Assembly: GCA_903910585.1 (NCBI GenBank)
Contig: CAIWAH010000264.1
Span: 1 to 36,487 of the forward strand
Origin: an uncultured Verrucomicrobiota bacterium
GTDB taxonomy: Bacteria; Verrucomicrobiota; Verrucomicrobiia; Limisphaerales; UBA9464
DNA: 36,487 nucleotides
Direction: 5' to 3'
Shown here piece by piece: positions 25,997 through 35,599 of this stretch (positions are counted from its first letter, which is position 1; every line of letters starts with the position of its first letter). The notes below the pieces were generated by a model that saw only the letters and a list, made by a program, of their open reading frames with translations, did not search any database and was not told the origin of the DNA. Made by a program: the position numbers and the translations under genes.

Positions 25997-27526
25997 CTAC
26001 TTGGCGGCCTCGAACTGGATGCCCAGCGTCTCGAGCGTGGCGCCTTCGTCGCGATGCAACAGGGCGAGCGCCCGGAAATAATCGGCCACCGCCCGCAGCT
26101 CATCCGAACGGGCGGCCGTCAGGTCGCGTTGCAGCCGGAGCACCACGAAGCTGGTGCTTTTGCCGTTCTCCAGTTTCTTCTGTTCGGCATCCAGCGCCTG
26201 TTCGGCATAGCTGCGGGCCTGTTTGGTGGCCTCGACGCGCTCGAAGGCGGTCTGCGCATTCAGGATCGAGTTATCAATTGAGACCATGATGGTCTGCTCA
26301 AGCTGCTTGAGTCGGAGGAGGAGCCGTTCAGCTTCCAGTTTGCTGGCCTTGTAACGGTTGCGTTCAGCCCGGTTGCTCAGGGGGAAGGAAAGCGTTACGC
26401 CAACTCCGTAGCGGGGATTGTCGCGGTCCGCGATCTGATCGAAGAAATCTCCGGTGCCGCCGGTAGTGCCATTACCGAACCAACGGGATGACCGGCCGGA
26501 CGCCCCATAGCTGCCGTCCACGTCCAATTGCGGGAAAAGCTGGTTCTTGCGGAACCGGAGCGTGATCTGCTGCTTTTCAACCTCAATCTTCGACTGGACG
26601 ATGTCCGGCCGCAGTGTCAGGCCCTTGTGCCAGCTGTCCTGCCGGTTGAAAACGTAGGGCGTGGGCACCAGTTTTTCAGCCGGTTCCAACTGGTTTTCAT
26701 CGGCCGCAAAATCGTCCGTGAGGAGGGCTTTGAGGGTGTTTTGCGAAATCCGGTAACTTTGCCGGGCGGAAAGCAGATCCGCCCGACTGCTGGCGACCAG
26801 CGCCTCCGCCTGCTTCTCTTCCAAGGGGGCCATTGCCCCGACTTCCACCCGTTTCCGGTTTTCCGCGAGCGAGCGTTCAGCCAGTTCCAAAGCTTTTTCC
26901 TGCACCGTCACGTTCTCGCGCGCCGCCGCGAGATTGTAGTAGGCGACCAGGACATCAGTCGCCGTCGCGATCATTTGCTGACGCAGGGACTGCTCATCCT
27001 GAGTCACCGTCTTTTTGCCCATCTGGATGGTCCAGCGCGCATTATCAATCCAGAAGTTCTTGAGCAGGGGCTGCGTCACCGAAACGGAGGCGCCGCCAAA
27101 ATAGTCGAAGTAACCCCAATCACCCGGGTTGATCGCGCCACCGCTCCGGTCGCCCCGATTGCGGAGGACGTTTCCGGCCAGAGTATAGCGCGCGCCCGTG
27201 GGCAGGAGCCCGTTAAGTCCGCTGCTGAAACTGTCCTGATCCTGCTCGATGGCGGGCGAAATGATGCCGGGGGCAAGCTGGGTCCCGGCGCTGCGGTTGA
27301 AGTCATAGCCGGCTCCAAACGAAAAATTGGGATCGTAGGCCCCGTAGGCAGCCTTGAGGTTGATTCGGGTCAGGTCCGGCAGATAACGAGCGATCCGGAT
27401 ATCGAGATTCTTCTGCAAGGCCTGCTGGATGCAGTCATCGACGGAAACCTGCTTCACCGGGCGTTCCTGGGCAGAAGCCAGGACCGGAACCATCAGGGCG
27501 GCGGCGAGCGCGGAAAGTTGCTTCAT
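25997..27526 (-). CDS. TolC family outer-membrane efflux protein
   Basis: A 509-aa protein with a signal peptide (MKQLSALAAALMVPVLASA). Two similar halves each carry long amphipathic helices typical of the TolC periplasmic tunnel. The first half opens VSVDDCIQQALQKNLDIRIARY and contains AARENVTVQEKALELAERSLAENRKRVEVGAMAPLEEKQAEA; the second has GLTLRPDIVQSKIEVEKQQITLRFRKNQLFPQLDV and later VGVTLSFPLSNRAERNRYKASKLEAERLLL. It would form the outer-membrane channel of a tripartite pump or type I secretion system. No inner-membrane pump or adaptor gene is in the window, so the cargo is unknown. The ATG at 27526 is chosen for the signal peptide. Confidence 0.93.
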   Translation of the reverse strand: MKQLSALAAALMVPVLASAQERPVKQVSVDDCIQQALQKNLDIRIARYLPDLTRINLKAAYGAYDPNFSFGAGYDFNRSAGTQLAPGIISPAIEQDQDSFSSGLNGLLPTGARYTLAGNVLRNRGDRSGGAINPGDWGYFDYFGGASVSVTQPLLKNFWIDNARWTIQMGKKTVTQDEQSLRQQMIATATDVLVAYYNLAAARENVTVQEKALELAERSLAENRKRVEVGAMAPLEEKQAEALVASSRADLLSARQSYRISQNTLKALLTDDFAADENQLEPAEKLVPTPYVFNRQDSWHKGLTLRPDIVQSKIEVEKQQITLRFRKNQLFPQLDVDGSYGASGRSSRWFGNGTTGGTGDFFDQIADRDNPRYGVGVTLSFPLSNRAERNRYKASKLEAERLLLRLKQLEQTIMVSIDNSILNAQTAFERVEATKQARSYAEQALDAEQKKLENGKSTSFVVLRLQRDLTAARSDELRAVADYFRALALLHRDEGATLETLGIQFEAAK

Positions 27527-27624
27527 GTTTTGTGCAGACTGCGGAATGACCCGGTCATGGGTCAAACGTGAGTTTGACGACACCGGAGACGACCCGTCGC
27601 AGACGGCTTCGGTTTCAGGGAAAT

Positions 27625-28914
27625 TCAGCCGCGCCAGCCCCAAATTGCCTCACCGGTCACCGCCCGGGCGCATTCCAACGCGCTGGTGAAGGCGTCCTCG
27701 TGGAATCCGTAGCGGAAATAGCTGCCGGCAAAATACACGGCCTGGCCGGGCGAACGGCGATTCAGGCCCGGAAGTTCCCGCTGCGCCCGGATCGCCCCCA
27801 GGCTGAATAGCGGATGCTCGTAGGGAATCTGCCGGAGAACCCGTTCGGGACGGATGGACTCCGCCCCATTGATGGAGACGAAGCAGTTCACCCGTTCGCT
27901 GACGCCCTGAAGCTCGTTCATCCAATAGACGGTCTGTGTCTGCGGCACTGCTCCGGCCGTCTCCACCCGGTAGTTCCATGAGGACCAGGCGAGCCGATGG
28001 CGAGGCATCACCGACTCATCGGTGTGGACCGTCGCCAGATTCGGCTGATAACGGAACTCGCGGAGCAGGCGGCGCTCGGTCTCGTCCGCATCCGCCAACA
28101 GGGCCAGACTTTGGTCGGCGTGGCTGGCCAGGATGACCTTGTCGAACACCTCCCGCCGGCCGTCACGCAAGGTCACCGCCGCGCCGCCACCTGGCAGACG
28201 CGAGACCTGAGCCACCGGGCTGTTGAGCCGCACGCCGCCACCGATCAGCGGCCACAGCCGGCGCACGTATTCCTTGGCCCCGCCGTCCACGGTCCACCAC
28301 GGGTGCTGCGTGTGCAGTCCGAGGAACCCGTGGTTGTGGAAGAACCGCAGCAACGTCAGCGCCGGGAACTCCAGCATCTGTTCCGCCGGCGTGCTCCACA
28401 CCGCGCTGCTCATCGGCACGAGGTAAAGGTCGAGGAAGTCCCGGCCGTAGCCACGTGTCTCGACGTATTCGCCCAAGGTCATCTCCGCCCAGCGCGGTTC
28501 GTGCAGCGCCGCCACGGCGTCCTCGTTGAAGCGGTTGATGACGTAGAGCAGGTTCCAATGGCGGACCTGGAACAGATTGGCGCGCTGGGCAAACAGCCCG
28601 TTGAGGCCCGAACCGGAGAATTCAATTCCCGCCGGCAGGTGCTGGACGCTGAAGGACATCTTCGTCGGCTTGACGGGCACCTTCAGCTCGTCGAACAGCC
28701 GGCACAGATTCGGGTAGGTCACCCGGTTGAAAACCATGAAGCCGGTGTCGAAGACCACCCGCTCGCCCTGCGCCTCGAGTTCAACCGTGTTGGTGTGTCC
28801 GCCCGCGTAGTCGGCCTGCTCGAACAGCGTGAGCTCGAAGCGTTCGCGCAGGAACCAGGCGCAGCCGAGCCCGGCGATGCCGGTGCCGACGATGGCGAGA
28901 CGAGGTTTGACCAT
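27625..28914 (-). CDS. COG2907-type NAD/FAD-binding amine-oxidase-like flavoprotein
   Basis: A 429-aa flavoprotein. The N-terminal dinucleotide motif is LAIVGTGIAGLGCAWFL (7-23) with the acidic end of strand 2 at LTLFEQADYAGGHTNTVE. FDTGFMVFNRVTYPNLCRLF, SFSVQHLPAGIEFSG, YLVPMSSAVWSTPAEQMLEFPA, and the C-terminal FAD-contact region AVYFAGSYFRYGFHEDAF are characteristic of COG2907. In Proteobacteria members often sit beside cyclopropane-fatty-acid synthase and DUF1365 genes under light or singlet-oxygen regulators; none of those partners is adjacent here. The chemistry is not established from the sequence; lipid modification is a guess from family context. The ATG at 28914 begins just before the dinucleotide motif, 64 bp after the stop of nuoN. 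Confidence 0.88.
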   Translation of the reverse strand: MVKPRLAIVGTGIAGLGCAWFLRERFELTLFEQADYAGGHTNTVELEAQGERVVFDTGFMVFNRVTYPNLCRLFDELKVPVKPTKMSFSVQHLPAGIEFSGSGLNGLFAQRANLFQVRHWNLLYVINRFNEDAVAALHEPRWAEMTLGEYVETRGYGRDFLDLYLVPMSSAVWSTPAEQMLEFPALTLLRFFHNHGFLGLHTQHPWWTVDGGAKEYVRRLWPLIGGGVRLNSPVAQVSRLPGGGAAVTLRDGRREVFDKVILASHADQSLALLADADETERRLLREFRYQPNLATVHTDESVMPRHRLAWSSWNYRVETAGAVPQTQTVYWMNELQGVSERVNCFVSINGAESIRPERVLRQIPYEHPLFSLGAIRAQRELPGLNRRSPGQAVYFAGSYFRYGFHEDAFTSALECARAVTGEAIWGWRG

Positions 28915-28978
28915 GGCCGTCCAAGGTTGCCGGGTTCCGGCAAAAGGCAATCAGGACGAAATCCAACGCCACCGGGAC

Positions 28979-30442
28979 CTACTTCAGGAACCGGATCAGC
29001 AGTTCGGGCGCGGCCCCGGTGACCAGCACGGCCAACGCCAGCAGGGCCAACAGGATGCTGACCACCCAACCGCCCGCCACCTTGCCCTGCCCTTCGGGCA
29101 CGGGAGCCACCCAGACCTGTTTCAGCACCTGGAGGTAATAGAAGAGCGAAACGCAACTCGCGCCCAGCGCCAACGCCACCAGCCACCAGTAACCCAGACT
29201 GCTCCCCAGTTTCGCCGCGGCCGCAAAGGCGTAGAATTTGCCGAAGAATCCGGCCAATGGCGGCACGCCCGCCAACGACAGGACGAACACACTCAGGGCG
29301 ACCGAAAGCAAAAAGGAACGTTCACGCAACCCGGCCAGCCCGGCGATGTCCTCGTTGCCGGTGCGGTTCTCCACCACCGCCACCACTCCGAAAATGCCCA
29401 CCGATGTCACCGCGTAGGTGATCGCGTAATAGAGCAAGGCCGGCTGCGAACCGCCGATGATGGCCAGCAACGCGTAACCGGCATGCGCGATCGCCGAATA
29501 AGCGAGGAGCCGGCGGAGGCTGGACTGCGCCAGCGCCGCGAGGTTGCCGAAGATCATCGAGGCGGTCGCCAAGATGGCGACGACAGCCAGCCAACCAGGC
29601 GAGAATGCCTTCCACGCGCCGCTGCCGCCGACTCCGGGGAGTCCGACTGAGAGAAGTTTTCCGAGGACAAAGAAGCTCGCCACCTTGGAGCCGGACGCGA
29701 TGAACGCCGCCGCGGGAGCCGGAGCGCCTTCGTAGGCATCCGGCGCCCAGAGGTGGAAAGGCACCGCCGCGATCTTGAAACCGAAGCCCGCCACGACAAG
29801 GACGATGGCCACCAGCGTCAGGGGATCACCGGCGTGCCAGGAAATCTTTGCCGCGATGGTTGGCAGGTGGATTGAGCCGGTCAGACCGTAAAGGAAACTG
29901 AAACCGAACAGCGTGAAGGCCGCCGCCATGCCGCCGAACAGGAAGTATTTGAGCGCCGCTTCCGCCGAACGCGGACTGCGTTTGTTGAACGCCGTCATCA
30001 CGTAGAGCGACAGGCTGACGAGTTCCAACGCGACGAAGACCATCAGGAGGTTCTCCGTGCTCACCAGGAACATCATGCCGGCGGTTGCTAAGGCGATGAG
30101 CGCGACGAATTCCCCGACATGTTTCGTGAATTCGCCTTCGGTGCAAAGCCACGCCGTGACAATGGCCAGGCCCAGCAAGGCCAGCTTCACGTATTGGGAC
30201 GTGGGCGAAAGCACCAGCGTCCCGCCGAGCAGATCGGCCGTCACCGCCCGCTTCCAGATCAGCAGTCCCGCTGCGGCCGCGAAGCCGAGGCTCAGGATCG
30301 AGGCGGCACCGGCGCTGCGCCACGCCACCGAGCGGTTGCGCCAGAACTGCAGGTCCGCGAACAGGATGGCCAGCACCGTGCCGACCACCGTCCACTCCGG
30401 CGCCAGGAGCTTCAGCAGTTGATAATAGTCGCCGTTGGTCAC
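28979..30442 (-). CDS. nuoN: NADH-quinone oxidoreductase subunit N
   Basis: A 487-aa membrane subunit of complex I, one of the antiporter-like proton-pumping units, with about 14 helices. Recognisable parts: ALELVSLSLYVMTAFNKRSPRSAEAALKYFLFG, GFGFKIAAVPFHLWAPDAYEGAP (the TM7 Lys present), ASGSKVASFFVLGKL (TM8 Lys present), SSLRRLLAYSAIAHAGYAL, and LSLAGVPPLAGFFGKFYAF with the TM12 Lys. The pumping residues therefore look intact. It overlaps the second nuoM by 4 bp and ends the operon. Confidence 0.95.
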   Translation of the reverse strand: MTNGDYYQLLKLLAPEWTVVGTVLAILFADLQFWRNRSVAWRSAGAASILSLGFAAAAGLLIWKRAVTADLLGGTLVLSPTSQYVKLALLGLAIVTAWLCTEGEFTKHVGEFVALIALATAGMMFLVSTENLLMVFVALELVSLSLYVMTAFNKRSPRSAEAALKYFLFGGMAAAFTLFGFSFLYGLTGSIHLPTIAAKISWHAGDPLTLVAIVLVVAGFGFKIAAVPFHLWAPDAYEGAPAPAAAFIASGSKVASFFVLGKLLSVGLPGVGGSGAWKAFSPGWLAVVAILATASMIFGNLAALAQSSLRRLLAYSAIAHAGYALLAIIGGSQPALLYYAITYAVTSVGIFGVVAVVENRTGNEDIAGLAGLRERSFLLSVALSVFVLSLAGVPPLAGFFGKFYAFAAAAKLGSSLGYWWLVALALGASCVSLFYYLQVLKQVWVAPVPEGQGKVAGGWVVSILLALLALAVLVTGAAPELLIRFLK

Positions 30443-31935
30443 AGCAGGCCTCCTTTCCGCAGGCCGTCAAAGAGGGGCGAGGCGAAACTCGGCACGATCC
30501 AGTCGAGCAGCAGCTTCGGGTAGAGGCCGATCAGGACCGTCGTCGCGATCAGCACGACCGCGCCGATCTTCTCGGGCAGAGTGATGGCGGATTCGCCGTG
30601 CGCGTGTCCGCCGTGGACCGCGCCGGGAACATCCTCCTGGTCGCCGCTGAAAAACGCCTTCTGCACCGCCCGCAGAGTGTAAGCCACGCCCAGCACGATG
30701 CCCACGCCGGCGATGACGGCGAGTTTTGGGAACGTCTGCCAGGCGCCGATGAGCACCTTGAGTTCCGCCACGAAACCGCTGAAGCCCGGCAACCCCATCG
30801 AGGCGAGGCCGGCGACCACAAATGTCACCGCCGCGAAGGGCATCGTGCGGCTGAGGCGACGGCCCTGGAGTTCGTCGAGGTCGCGGGTGTGCTCGCGGTC
30901 ATAGACCATCCGGCCGACGACACCGAACAGCAGTCCCGCAATCACGCCGTGGGAGAACATCTGCAGCACCGCGCCACTCAGGCCGATGGTCGAGAGCGTC
31001 ATCAGGCCCAGCAGCACGAAGCCCATGTGGCTCACGCTCGAGTAGCCGATCACGAACTTGAAGTCCCGCTGCGTGAGCGACACCAGCGCGCCATAGACGA
31101 TTCCCACGACCGCGAGCGCCGCGATGGCGTTCCGCCACGTTGCCAAGCCTTCCGGGAACAGGGTCATCGCCACGCGCAGGCAGCCATAGGCGCCAAGCTT
31201 CATCACCACGCCCGCGAGCAGCATCGAGGCGGCGGTCGGCGCGGCCGAATGACCGGTGGGCGCCCACGTGTGGAACGGCCACAGGCCCGCGAGGATCGCA
31301 AAGCCGACGAAGACCAGCGGGAACGCCCAGTTTTGGAACGACGCCGGGAACGGATACTTCGCCAGTTCGACCAGGTTGAATGTCTGCGCGCCGCTGACGA
31401 CATAGGCCGCCACCAACCCGGCCAGCACCATCGCGCTGCCGATGAACGAGTAGAGCGCCAGCTTCATCGCCGCGTATTCGCGCCGGGTCGAGCCCCAGAT
31501 CGCGATGAGGAAGTATTTCGGCACGATGGCGATCTCGTAGAAAACAAACAGCAGCAGCAGGTCAAAGCTCAGGAAGACGCCATACACGCCGCCAATCAGC
31601 GCGAGGTAGAAGGCGAAGAACTCGCGGGTCCGCAGCTCAACGTTCCATGAGAACAGGATTCCGACGACCGCGGCCAAGCCGGTGAGAATCACCAACGTCA
31701 GGCTGATGCCGTCCGCCGCCAGGTAATACTCGGCCCCGACGGTCGGCACCCACGGATACTTCTGGATCGTCACTAGGCCGCCGCCCGCATGCTGAAGGGC
31801 ACCGGCCAGGCCCACCGCGAGTCCGGCCAACGCGGCCACCAACGCCAGCACGCGCGCGCCCTGCCGGCTGTCCGGCTTGAGCAGGAACATCGCCGCGGCG
31901 GCAGCGAAGGAAATATAGATGGTCCAGGCGAGCAT
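30439..31935 (-). CDS. nuoM: NADH-quinone oxidoreductase subunit M, second copy (divergent)
   Basis: A 498-aa antiporter-like subunit. It has the TM5 Glu (FVFYEIAIVPKYFLIAIWGS, Glu134), the TM8-type Lys (GVVMKLGAYG, Lys246) and late-helix features (VAGLASMGLPGFSGFVAEL). TM7 differs: GFAILAGLWPFHTWAPTGHS has Leu215 where ordinary NuoM, including its neighbour, has the Lys of FAVKVP. It also carries a short His-rich loop (VPGAVHGGHAHGES). It starts 2 nt after the stop of the first nuoM and overlaps nuoN. The usual operon has only one nuoM; a second copy between nuoM and nuoN is the layout described for 2M-type complex I. Confidence 0.92.
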   Translation of the reverse strand: MLAWTIYISFAAAAAMFLLKPDSRQGARVLALVAALAGLAVGLAGALQHAGGGLVTIQKYPWVPTVGAEYYLAADGISLTLVILTGLAAVVGILFSWNVELRTREFFAFYLALIGGVYGVFLSFDLLLLFVFYEIAIVPKYFLIAIWGSTRREYAAMKLALYSFIGSAMVLAGLVAAYVVSGAQTFNLVELAKYPFPASFQNWAFPLVFVGFAILAGLWPFHTWAPTGHSAAPTAASMLLAGVVMKLGAYGCLRVAMTLFPEGLATWRNAIAALAVVGIVYGALVSLTQRDFKFVIGYSSVSHMGFVLLGLMTLSTIGLSGAVLQMFSHGVIAGLLFGVVGRMVYDREHTRDLDELQGRRLSRTMPFAAVTFVVAGLASMGLPGFSGFVAELKVLIGAWQTFPKLAVIAGVGIVLGVAYTLRAVQKAFFSGDQEDVPGAVHGGHAHGESAITLPEKIGAVVLIATTVLIGLYPKLLLDWIVPSFASPLFDGLRKGGLL

Positions 31936-31937
31936 GG

Positions 31938-33494
31938 TCAGATTCCGAGGCGGTTCACCGCCTCGATGACGGTCGGATTAATCAGTCGCACGACGAGCTG
32001 CGGCGCGACGCCGAGCACGAACATCAACGCCACGGCGGGGGCGAACACAAGCAGTTCACCGCGGGTGAGGTCGGGGAAGTTTTTCCAGCGTTCATTCAGC
32101 GGGCCGGCGAAGACGCGCTGGATCAGCGTGAGCAGGAAGATGGCGGTCAGCAGCAGGCCCAGCGTCGAGAGGGCGGCGGCGAACGGCGCGAGCGGGAAAG
32201 CGCCCTTGAAGATCAGGAACTCGCCGATGAAGCCGTTCAGCCCGGGCAATCCCAGCGAAGCGAAGAGCGAGATGCCCATGAGGCCGGCAAAGACGGGCGC
32301 GACCTTGCGGAGTCCGCCAAAGTCGTCGAGGCCGCGCAGACCGCCGGAGCGGCGTTCCAACAGGGCCACGAAGCCGAACAGTGCGGCGGCGGTGAGACCG
32401 TGGTTGAACATCTGGAGCAGCACGCCGTTAAGCGCGGCGACCTTCTCGGTCTGCCACGTCGCCGTGTTCGCGGTCGGCTGCATGGCGGCAAACAGGCCGA
32501 GCAGGCACAGGCCGAGGTGGTTGATCGAGGAGTAGGCGAGCATCCGCTTGAGATCCTTCTGCGCGAAGGCGGCGAAGGCGGACGCCACGATCGTCAGCAC
32601 CGCCAGCGCCATCAGCGGGCCGAGCAGATCGCGCAGTGGGCCGGGGAAGATCGGGGCGAGGATGCGCAGGAAGCCATAGACGCCCATCTTCGACATCGCG
32701 CCGGTGAGCAGCATGGTGACGCTCGATGGCGCCTCGGCGTAGGTCGCGGGCAGCCAGGTGTGGAAGGGCATCAGCGGCACCTTCACGGCGAAGCCGAGGA
32801 ACACGCCCACGAACAGCACCGTGCCCAGCGCGGACGCGGACAGGCCGGTCCAGTTCAACTTGGTTTCCAGCCCGCGCGCGAGTTCGCCGGAGCGGGCCAG
32901 TTCGGCGAGCTTGGGCAGGTCGAACGTGCCGGTCGCGAGGAACACCGCCTGCATCGCCAGCAGCATCGCGACGCTGCCGACGAAGGTGTAGATGAAGAAC
33001 TGCGTGGCCGCCGAGCGCCGGGCGGGGCCGCCCCAGAGCTTGATGAGGAAGTAGGCCGGGACGAGGGAGATTTCCCAGAAAATGAACCAGTGAAAGAAAT
33101 TCAGCGCAGTGAAGGCGCCGAACAGCCCGGCCTGCAGCAAGAGCATCAGCGCGTAGAACGTCCGGGGCCGGTCGCTCACGCCACCGCTCACCGCCACCGC
33201 GAAGGGCACCAGCAGCGCCGACAGGAGCACGAGCAGGATGCTCAGGCCGTCCACCGCGACGAAATACTCGACGCCCAGCGAGGGAATCCACGCGTGCCGT
33301 TCCACGAACTGGAGCGAGGCAGACTTGCCGTCGAAGCCGGTGACCAGCAGCAGCGCCTCCAACAGGGCCAGGAAGCCGAAGCCGAGCGCGACGCCCTTGG
33401 CGGGACGCTCGCCACGGTCACCGGTGAGGGCGAGCAGCAAGGCTCCGACCAGCGGGGTCAGCGTCAGCAGGGTGATGAGCGGGAGATTGTTCAT
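31938..33494 (-). CDS. nuoM: NADH-quinone oxidoreductase subunit M, first copy
   Basis: A 518-aa antiporter-like complex I subunit with canonical pumping residues: Glu141 in FIFWEISLVPAYFLIKLWGG, Lys238 in GFAVKVPLMPFHTWLP, Lys269 in GAMSKMGVYGFLR, plus DLKRMLAYSSINHLGLCLLG and SLGLPGLNGFIGEFLIF with the TM12 Glu found in NuoM. It is therefore the copy closest to the ordinary NuoM. It follows nuoL by 3 nt and precedes the second nuoM by 2 nt, so all are one transcript. Confidence 0.94.
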   Translation of the reverse strand: MNNLPLITLLTLTPLVGALLLALTGDRGERPAKGVALGFGFLALLEALLLVTGFDGKSASLQFVERHAWIPSLGVEYFVAVDGLSILLVLLSALLVPFAVAVSGGVSDRPRTFYALMLLLQAGLFGAFTALNFFHWFIFWEISLVPAYFLIKLWGGPARRSAATQFFIYTFVGSVAMLLAMQAVFLATGTFDLPKLAELARSGELARGLETKLNWTGLSASALGTVLFVGVFLGFAVKVPLMPFHTWLPATYAEAPSSVTMLLTGAMSKMGVYGFLRILAPIFPGPLRDLLGPLMALAVLTIVASAFAAFAQKDLKRMLAYSSINHLGLCLLGLFAAMQPTANTATWQTEKVAALNGVLLQMFNHGLTAAALFGFVALLERRSGGLRGLDDFGGLRKVAPVFAGLMGISLFASLGLPGLNGFIGEFLIFKGAFPLAPFAAALSTLGLLLTAIFLLTLIQRVFAGPLNERWKNFPDLTRGELLVFAPAVALMFVLGVAPQLVVRLINPTVIEAVNRLGI

Positions 33495-33497
33495 CGG

Positions 33498-35597
33498 CTA
33501 GTTTTTGCCCATCCACGCGAGCGCCACGATCAGCACCACCACGCCGGTGCCGAGGATGCGGAGGTAGCATTGGGTCTGGCCGTTCTGGAGCTTGGACGCC
33601 AGCCAGCCGGCGCCGCGGGTGGTCTGACAGCCGGCGTCGAACCCGAAGTTGATACCCTGCTCGTCCACGCTGCGGCTCACAAAGGCCAATCCCTTCGCAA
33701 TCAGCGCGGTGAGTTCCACCACGGAACCCCAGACGAAGCGGTCAAACCAGTCGCTCAGCGTGGCCACCGCGGCATTCAGGCGGAACACGGTGGCGGCGTA
33801 GAACTCGTCCACATGCAGGCGGCCTTCGAGGGCCATGAAGAGTTTCGGAATGCGGCTGCCCAGGGCGTCCGTCGCGGTCGAACTGCGGCTGTAGAGCCGC
33901 CAGGAGACACCCACGCCAACCGCGACGGCGACGACGGAAAACAGCATGGTAAGCAAGGCGGCGGAGTCCGCGCTCCAGCCGACGTGCAGGTGATCCAGAT
34001 GGCCGCCCAGATACGCGTGGAACCACGGCCACACCGGCGTCGCAAACAGGCTGAGCAGCACGGTCGCCACCGCGAGAATCGCCAAGGGCATCGTCATCAC
34101 GCGGGGGCTTTCGTGGGGCTCATGGCCATGTCCTTGGGCGTGAGGATCGTCGTGGTGCGCGGCCGGTTCCGCGTGTTCCGCTTCCGCCCGCGGCGCGAAG
34201 AACACATACCACATCTGCCGGGTCATGTAGAACGAGGTCAGCACCGCGCCGAACAGCGCCAGCAGGAAGGGAAGCTTGGACGGCGACCAGATCATCGCGG
34301 CGTGCAGCACCTCGTCCTTGCTCCAGAAGCCGGAGAACACGAGCGGGAAGCCCGCCAGCGCCATCATGCCGACCGCGTAGGTCGCGAAGGTCAGCGGCAT
34401 CAGCTTCCGCAGGCCGCCCATGTGGCGGATGTCCTGTTCGTGGTGGCAGCCGTGGATGACCGAGCCGGCGCCGAGGAACAGCAGCGCCTTGAAGAACGCA
34501 TGCGCCAGCAGGTGGAACATGCCGACCGCCGGGCCGCCAACGCCGAGCCCCAGCATCATGTAGCCGAGCTGCGACACCGTGGAGTAGGCGAGGATGCGCT
34601 TGATGTCGTTTTGCGCGACCGCGATGAGCGCGGCAAAGACGGCCGTGATCGCGCCCACCCAGGTCACCACGGTCAGGGCCATCGTGTGGGGCGCGTGGGT
34701 GTCCGCGCCGAGGTCGGCGGTCAGATTGCCCATCAGCGGGAACACCCGCGCCACGAGGAACACACCCGCCGCCACCATCGTGGCGGCGTGGATCAGCGCG
34801 CTGACCGGCGTGGGGCCCTCCATCGCATCGGGCAACCAGACGTGGAGCGGCACCTGGCCGGACTTGCCGACCGCGCCGCAGAACAGCAGCAGCGAGATCG
34901 CCGTGCTGACCGCCATACCACCCACCGTGGTCTGGGCAACCAGCTTGGCGATGGCGCCCTGCTCGAGACAGCCGGCGCCGTTGTCGTAGAAGAGCAGCGT
35001 GCCCGTCTCGTGGTAGAGCCAGACGATGCCGAGGAAGAACCCGAGGTCACCGATGCGCGTGGTGATGAACGCCTTCTTGGCCGCCGCCGCGGCGCTCGGC
35101 TTGTGGAACCAGAAGCCGATGAGGAGATACGACGCCAGGCCGACCAGTTCCCAGCACATGAAGAGGAACAGCAGGTTGTTGGCGATCAGCAGGCCGAGCA
35201 TCGCGGCGGCGAACAGGGCGAGGAACCCGAAGAAGCGGGTGAAGTTCTCGTCGTCCGCCATGTAGCCGGTGCTGAAGATGAAGATCAGCGAGCCGACGAA
35301 CGTGACCATGACGAGCATTCCGGCCGTGAGCGGGTCCAGCAGCCAGCCGAGCCGGAGCGCGGAACCGCCCAGGTCGAACCACACGAAATTGTGCGTCAGT
35401 TGGACCGCCCCCTTCCCCGTCTCCGGTTGCAAGGTGGCCACGAACGCCACGCAGGAGACCAGGAACGCCAACGCCATCGAACCGATGGCCAAGGCCGCGG
35501 CCGGCTTGCGCTGCGGCCGCTTCATCAGCGCGATGAGTCCCGCCGCCAGCAGCGGCAGCGCGGGGATGAGCCAGAGTTGGTTGACGATTCCTTTCAT
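33498..35597 (-). CDS. nuoL: NADH-quinone oxidoreductase subunit L, with extended C-terminal lateral helix region
   Basis: The distal proton-pumping subunit, 699 aa against 613 in E. coli. Core features: FMCWELVGLASYLLIGFWFHKP (Glu150), GAVGKSGQVPLHVWLPDAMEGPTPVSALIHAATMV with Lys245, NDIKRILAYSTVSQLGYMMLG, HAFFKALLFLGAGSVIHG, and FSGFWSKDEVL with Lys427-Asp428. A His/Glu-rich loop (475-497, HHDDPHAQGHGHEPH) follows TM13. The region from VDEFY (about 596) to CYL (about 679), which should form the lateral helix and its connection, is roughly 34 residues longer than in E. coli by hand count. That would be needed to span an additional subunit. The ATG at 35597 is used, giving MKGIVNQLWLIPALPLLAAG. 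Confidence 0.94.
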   Translation of the reverse strand: MKGIVNQLWLIPALPLLAAGLIALMKRPQRKPAAALAIGSMALAFLVSCVAFVATLQPETGKGAVQLTHNFVWFDLGGSALRLGWLLDPLTAGMLVMVTFVGSLIFIFSTGYMADDENFTRFFGFLALFAAAMLGLLIANNLLFLFMCWELVGLASYLLIGFWFHKPSAAAAAKKAFITTRIGDLGFFLGIVWLYHETGTLLFYDNGAGCLEQGAIAKLVAQTTVGGMAVSTAISLLLFCGAVGKSGQVPLHVWLPDAMEGPTPVSALIHAATMVAAGVFLVARVFPLMGNLTADLGADTHAPHTMALTVVTWVGAITAVFAALIAVAQNDIKRILAYSTVSQLGYMMLGLGVGGPAVGMFHLLAHAFFKALLFLGAGSVIHGCHHEQDIRHMGGLRKLMPLTFATYAVGMMALAGFPLVFSGFWSKDEVLHAAMIWSPSKLPFLLALFGAVLTSFYMTRQMWYVFFAPRAEAEHAEPAAHHDDPHAQGHGHEPHESPRVMTMPLAILAVATVLLSLFATPVWPWFHAYLGGHLDHLHVGWSADSAALLTMLFSVVAVAVGVGVSWRLYSRSSTATDALGSRIPKLFMALEGRLHVDEFYAATVFRLNAAVATLSDWFDRFVWGSVVELTALIAKGLAFVSRSVDEQGINFGFDAGCQTTRGAGWLASKLQNGQTQCYLRILGTGVVVLIVALAWMGKN

Positions 35598-35599
35598 TC

